This document shows, in pieces, positions 59,163-64,000 of a DNA stretch of 64,000 nucleotides; position 1 is the first letter of the stretch, and each line of letters begins with the position of its first letter. The translations under genes and the position numbers were made by a program. The notes below the pieces were generated by a model. That model did not search any database and was not told where the DNA came from. It saw nothing but the letters and a program-made list of their open reading frames with translations. Origin of the DNA: Mytilus edulis (Eukaryota > Mollusca > Bivalvia > Mytilida > Mytilidae); NCBI RefSeq assembly GCF_963676685.1, contig NC_092346.1:73299821-73363820 (forward strand), in the 5' to 3' direction.

Positions 59163-59640
59163 GGGAGATGTGGTATGATTGCCGTTGGGATAACTGTCAA
59201 CCACGGATTCAATTTCAACGATGGTCACTGACGGCCTTTAATAGTGCACAAAGCCCATGCATACCAATAAAACAAAAAACGAAAAACACTTATGACAGAC
59301 AGTTGTTTCGGATTGATACATCATATCGACATGAAGCCATAAAATCCAAAGCCAATTTCAAATCAAATTTAAAAAAAAATACAATAGGTTTAAAGGTCTT
59401 TACTCTGACCGCTGTGTGAAAGTAAAAGGATTGAACGATAGAATGATATCATTGTTATCTCATTTCACTCAGTTGCAAAACTACTGTGCTGAATTTGGAG
59501 TTGAAATGACCGTTTTCCATATATCAGGAGTTCAAAAAGAACTGACAAATAAAGGCAACAGTAGTATACCGCTGTTCAAAACTCATAAATCCATGGATTT
59601 TAATCCGACTGGAAATTATTACATATTGTGACATGTTTTA
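59163..59640 (+). repeat. family A head followed by a family B fragment
   Basis: gagatgtggtatgattgccg and agtgcacaaagcccatgc belong to family A. 59,550-59,592 (aataaaggcaacagtagtat, accgctgttcaaaactcata) is the family B head. The ORFs over both are by-products. Confidence 0.65.
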
Positions 59641-59699
59641 GATTTTCTTACATATTGTGAAAATGTTTTAGATTTTCTTTTTGGTCATAAAACTATAAA

Positions 59700-60225
59700 T
59701 ATAAAAGAGTGACGAAAGATACCAGAGGGACATTCAAACTCATAGATCGAAAACAAACAGACTGTTATACCACTGTCACAGGTTAGGAGGAGGGTTGGGA
59801 TCCCGCTAACATGTTTAACCCCGCCACATTATTTATGTATGTGCCTGTCACAAGTCAAGTGCCTGTTATTCAGTGGTTGTCGTTTGTTATGTCATGTGTA
59901 CTATTGTTTTTCTGTTTGTCTTTTTCATTTTTAGCCATGGCGTTGTCAGTTTGTTTTAGATTTATGAGTTTGACTGTCCCTTTGGTATCTTTCGTCCCTC
60001 TTTTATATGTTATTATAATCCTGGTACCTTTGATAACTATTTACATATTTTTGTTTTTCGTTCATTTTTTTATATAATTAAGGCCGTTAGTTTTCTCGTT
60101 TGAATTGTTTTACATTGTCATATCGGGGCCTTTTGTAGCTGACTGCGGAATGGGCTTTGCTCATTGTTGAAATCCGTACGGTGACCTATAGTTGTTAATG
60201 TCTGTGTCATTTTGGTCAAACTGGG
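59700..60225 (-). repeat. nested repeat cluster: family F head and reverse family A split by F tail
   Basis: 59,705-59,760 (gacgaaagataccagaggga) is the plus-oriented start of family F. 59,800-59,890 and 60,046-60,213 are one reverse family A copy (taaccccgccacattattta; aaggccgttagttttctcg; cggtgacctatagttgttaa). Between them lies 59,893-60,005, nearly identical to 14,460-14,577 (ttagccatggcgttgtcag, gactgtccctttggtatctt), plus a family C 3' end (aatcctggtacctttgata). Confidence 0.75.
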
Positions 60226-60690
60226 GGTGATCTCAAGTGCTCCGGAAGGGCAAGCTGATCCTGCTCCACATGTGGCAACCGTCATTTTGCTCATGTTATA
60301 ACAAACCCGGTTAATAGTCAATTCGGTAGGTCATATTCGTGAAAAGAAATCTAGATTATACATACGGAACATATTCGATATCATCTGTGGAACGGATATT
60401 CCGTAACGGTCAACCAACTCGTGATGGCTTCCGTAAAATCTACAAAGGGTTAATTTCAACTTCACCATTTGAAACCCTTGGTTTAATAGCTTCATTGTGA
60501 GCAGCAAGCCTGTATCAAGGAAACCATGACAGGAAATGTAAAGTTTGGTTTTCAACCGATCCCATCGTTAACTTCTAGATGCAAGTCAAGAGATGATGCA
60601 GACTTAACTGTATCTGTTGTATCCTTTATATCCAGTTCGATGGGATAGATGCGTTCAGTTCAACATAGTCACCAAAATGATTTAGTTATA
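60225..60690 (-). pseudogene. second copy of the YIDD-type RT element, 3' fragment with internal deletion
   Basis: Minus strand repeats the end of the 13.65-14.4 kb element: a TTG-started stretch KTKLY, then GFLDTGLLLTMKLLNQGF, GSHHELVDRYGISV, and the non-coding tail with acatgtggagcaggatc. Relative to the first copy, about 40 codons between KTKLY and the FLD motif are missing, and the catalytic YIDD segment is absent. Upstream (60,600-60,690) the IYPIE-like and DTTDTVK-equivalent coding is still visible. Inactive. Confidence 0.8.
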
Positions 60691-60699
60691 CCTTTGTTG

Positions 60700-61540
60700 A
60701 TGTGCATTTAATCGGTGTTTTTCTATTTATTATTCAAGAAGTCGCACAGCAATAGAACTCTGTTTGTTCATAGCAACAACAAAAAAAATGTTATTTCATA
60801 CATTCTTATAATAGTATAATTATTTCGTCCATTTAAAGAAAAACGAAATAAGCTAAATATATTTCTCATACAACGCCGTTATGGGTTGAAATGAATTCAT
60901 TTTGGCTGTTTAGTATTCAATCTGTGTGTCTTTTTTAAAGTTGTATATGCTTTTTATAGAAATGAGGAGACATTGTGTGCCTCGTGACTTAAGTAAGATT
61001 TTTTTATTCTTTGCGTTTTTAATGAAAGTCAATACGATGTTCTCATAAACACTGTAAAATGCCAGTTGCTAACCAAAAATGCAAGGATTTGGTTTTAACA
61101 TTTTCCTTTTCCTTGGTTTATTTACTTTGGTAGAAATGGGACTTTTGGTGACATTGCTTGAATTCTACAATGCCATTACCTCTTTGCTAGACCAAGAGAA
61201 ACAGACTTCGAACAGCTCTTGCCTGTTGCATCTGTTAAAACCCACAGTTTTCTTTTAAACTTTAGACCCATACAGATTTGACTTCCATGAAACAGTGATA
61301 TAGTTGTTACCTTTAAACTGTATTCGCTGGTAAACAATTTAGACAATAGTAGACTGAAGTACTAGGTGACCGGTACATGTAGACCTTTTTATGGCCTCTC
61401 AATAATTATAGTAAGTTTTTTCACTGGCTACTATTCTAAATCCTTTTTGCGAAATTGAAAATCCAGCGCACCTAAAAACATCTGTTTGTTGTTTAATACA
61501 ATGTAATTAATGTTGCATGATACGCCCGACGTCTTGTGTG
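60700..61540. other. no gene identified
   Basis: No ORF, repeat or RNA recognised. Confidence 0.4.
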
Positions 61541-61544
61541 GAAG

Positions 61545-62422
61545 TTTTATGCAATAATCATAAATAGTTTCTGAGAAAGTTTTCAGCAATAACCATATAT
61601 TGCTTTTGAGACACGGCGGGACATGTGAAACCCCCTACCCTGTTTTTTTTTCGAAAAACTAAATATCACTAAAATAAAATTTTGAATCAAAACCAAAAAG
61701 TATACAGATCTTTAGATTAATATAACAAAGAAGTGTGTAAAGTTTTAAGCAACAATCATAAATTATTTTTGAGATACGGCGCGACATGTAAAAAAAATCC
61801 TCCCCTGTTTAACAAAATACTCAATAACTCCAAAATAAAGTTTTGAATCATCAACAAAAAGTATACAGATCTTTAGATTAATATAAAAAAGAAGTGTGTA
61901 AAGTTTTAAGCAATAATCATAAATTGTTTTTGAGATACGGCACAACATGTAAAACCCTCCCCCTTTTTTTACAAAATACTCAATAATTCAAAATGAAATT
62001 TTGAATCATCACCAAAAAGTATACAGATCTTTAGATTAATTAAACAAAGACATGTGTAAAGTTTTAAGCAATAATCATAAATCGTTTATGAGATATGGTG
62101 CGACATGTAAAACAAACCCTCCCCCTTTTTTACAAAATACTCAATAGCTCAAAAATAAAATTTTGAATCATCACCAAAACGTATACAGATATTAAGATCA
62201 ATATAACTAAGAGGTGTTTAAAGTTTTAAGCCATAATCAAGAATTGTTTTTGAGATACGGTGCGACATGTGAAAAAAACACACCCCTGTTTTAGTTACAA
62301 AGTGCCGTAACTCAAAAAGTTTTAATCTTATTTTCACCAAAAAGTATACAGATCATTTGATCATCATAAGAAACAACTATTTTAAGTTTCATGAAATTTG
62401 GATAAGTCGTTCTCAAGTTACG
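61545..62422. repeat. ~160-bp satellite, about five units
   Basis: tatacag anchors fall at about 61,701, 61,862, 62,020, 62,182 and 62,345 (steps 161, 158, 162, 163). Each unit contains gtaaagttttaagcaataat, a gagatacggcgcgacatgt-type segment, a C-rich 'cctcccc' run and ttttgaatcatcaccaaaa. Units differ by scattered substitutions, most in the first and last. Confidence 0.9.
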
Positions 62423-62552
62423 GTGCGACGCCGGACAGACAGACGGACAGATGGACAGACGGACGGACGGACAGACAGACGGACGGACGGACGGACACCG
62501 GACATTTGTATACCATAATACGTCCCGTCAAAATTTTGACGGGCGTATAAAA
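62423..62552. repeat. GACGGACA tract and terminal palindrome
   Basis: Directly after the satellite come about twelve GACGGACA/GACAGACA tetramer blocks (62,433-62,497), then tttgtataccataatacg and the perfect 20-bp palindrome cccgtcaaaattttgacggg, followed by cgtataaaa. This order is probably one end of the element carrying the satellite; the other end was not found in this window. Confidence 0.8.
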
Positions 62553-63475
62553 ACTAATCATCCGTTACCAATTTACTTTAAAGTGAGAAAATGATTTATA
62601 TATGGAATTCTTTTTGTGAAGAATCGTTCGAACATGTGTAATATTCATTACTACAGTTCATATTCTTTTGTACTGTCGCAGAGAACTAGAACAATAAGTC
62701 TATTTCAATATGGTATTCTATTTTCATTTGATTTATTCACTATAAAGGGAGTTAAAAGTGTGACGTCCGTTAGGTTGTGAGGAATGTCACAATATGTAAT
62801 AATTTCCAGTCGGAATAAAGACGTTAAATCCGTAGCCTCGTGTAGCGAAACATGTACGCCACATTTTCAGCGCTTAAAAAAAAGCATCCTTGCAATAATT
62901 CTGATGTGGCCGTTGATGACATGTAGCTAGGTAGAATATCTAAGATGCATAACTACCCATATGCGACATATCCAATACATCTCCATTTCAAAGTTTATAC
63001 ACATGAAGTGTAGAAATTTTCAAACTCTATTCCGGTCTTGACAGTTTATAACTAATGTAAAGAGTGCTTTAACTGTATTTTTCATCATACCTTTCTATCA
63101 TTTAATTTATATGTCGTTAATAGAATTAGAACACCGATAAATTATAAGTTTAAAGATGTAGAATTTCTGAAATCTCTCAACAGGCGTGATAGATTCCACT
63201 TACACAGTAAATACAGGCAACCGTAGTATTTACCGATGTTTCTATCTAAAAGATCGAAGTATCACACAAGTATAAAACAAAAAGACTGATTTGTGAACTT
63301 TTATATGATATACATACTTGAAATTCCAATATTATTATAGAGAATGCAAGTGGCAACTAAATTAATGATATGGACGGGGAGATAAATAGTATCATATTCT
63401 GATTTATATTATGAAAATGTGTACTTAAACTTACACTCATCTATCAAAAAAAAAAGTTAATTCACAAAAATACCG
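62553..63475. other. no gene identified
   Basis: 63,208-63,240 is a fragment of family B head (aatacaggcaaccgtagtat). Otherwise nothing recognised. Confidence 0.4.
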
Positions 63476-63479
63476 AACT

Positions 63480-63745
63480 CTGAGAAAAATTCGAAACAGA
63501 CAGTCCCTTATCAAATGTCGAAATCAAATCAAAAGTTCAAACACATCAAACGAATGGATAGCAACTGTCATATTCCTGATTTGGTACAGGCTTTTCACGT
63601 GTAGACAATGGTGGATTAAACCTGGTTTTGTAGATAGTTAGACCTCTCACTTGTATGACAGTCGCATAAAATTACACTATTTTGACAAGGATGTTTGAAC
63701 AAAACAAACAGACGTAATAGGTAATGTCCAAATAGGGATACAAAA
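63480..63745 (+). repeat. dispersed repeat, 'tggtggattaaacctggttt' type
   Basis: atattcctgatttggtacag, aatggtggattaaacctggt, ctcacttgtatgacagtc and cagacgtaataggtaatg are in the same order as 22,140-22,400. Confidence 0.7.
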
Positions 63746-63754
63746 GTCAGCATT

Positions 63755-63920
63755 GTGTTATAATAAACAGATATATCCATGTTAAGGAGGGGTATTTGCG
63801 AAAAATACCAGTCGAGAGAATGTTAAATTTTGCGAGCGGTAAGGCGAGGGAAATTCATTCTCAAGACTGGTATTTTTCGCAAATACTCCTCAAGAACATG
63901 CTATATCTGTTTAATAACAC
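63755..63920. mobile_element. palindromic MITE-like element
   Basis: Left arm gtgttataataaacagatat ... ggggtatttgcgaaaaatac and right arm gtatttttcgcaaatactcc ... tatctgtttaataacac are complementary over about 65 bp, with a short core (gcgagcggtaaggcgaggg). No ORF. Target duplication not resolved. Confidence 0.75.
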
Positions 63921-64000
63921 CGAATGTTACTGTTCAAAAACGCATTGATGATCGTGACGTTACAAGCGTCCAGTCGGATAGAGTATTTTTTGGCAAATAC

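Noticed and set aside
1..64000. CRISPR arrays, bacterial operons, phage or symbiont DNA
   Set aside because: No regularly spaced identical repeats with unique spacers. Repeat arrays here have diverged units without spacers, and the genes carry spliceosomal introns.

Overview
This is AT-rich eukaryotic DNA, almost certainly from a marine mussel (Mytilus or a close bivalve). The evidence is spliced genes with GT-AG introns, dense interspersed repeats of types I recognise as typical of Mytilus (recognition from memory, not a search), Penelope-like retroelement fragments with GIY-YIG remains, and a secreted, repetitive Gly/Tyr/Lys structural protein resembling byssal or shell matrix proteins. There is no sign of bacterial operons, CRISPR or phage.

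Four protein genes can be supported. (1) 26.86-31.29 kb, + strand: a six-exon gene for a 542-residue secreted modular protein. Its order is signal peptide, GYTGAP-type repeats, short amphipathic segment, Gly/Ala blocks punctuated by AYDP, four 11-residue Cys repeats, a Gly/Gln segment, and a Lys/Tyr/Pro-rich basic tail on tiny phase-0 exons. This is the most distinctive object in the window. (2) 35.60-38.20 kb, - strand: a three-exon, 399-residue ankyrin-repeat protein. (3) 50.45-51.56 kb, - strand: a tandem double TIR-domain protein, probably lacking its 5' exon(s). (4) 52.32-52.49 kb, + strand, tentative: a 55-codon ORF with a TATA box, signal-like N-terminus and 8-residue repeats encoded by a 24-bp minisatellite.

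Layout: 1-12.6 kb is gene-poor with dispersed repeats. 12.6-19.3 kb is a tandem segmental duplication whose first copy is split by two reverse-transcriptase pseudogenes and a palindromic element. 19.3-26.8 kb is repeat-rich and includes a 447-bp full-length palindrome with TA target duplication. 26.8-31.3 kb is the structural-protein gene. 31.3-35.6 kb is repeats. 35.6-38.2 kb is the ankyrin gene. 38.7-39.6 kb is a tandem array of a dispersed repeat. 42.3-44.4 kb is a 2.1-kb terminal-inverted-repeat element packed with ACGCGT palindromes. 46.5-48.3 kb is repeats plus a possible 66-nt exon with duplicated splice donors. 50-52.6 kb holds the TIR gene and the minisatellite ORF. 53.4-56.6 kb holds a GTCG-rich element and tRNA-derived SINEs. 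59-60.7 kb is nested repeats with a second RT remnant. 61.5-62.6 kb is a ~160-bp satellite ending in a GACGGACA tract and a perfect palindrome. 63.7-63.9 kb is another palindromic element.

The genes show no operon-like relation to each other. Repeat-family labels A-F are mine, used to link copies within the window. Boundaries of diffuse repeats are approximate (often +/-20-50 bp); exon boundaries come from reading frame and splice consensus.
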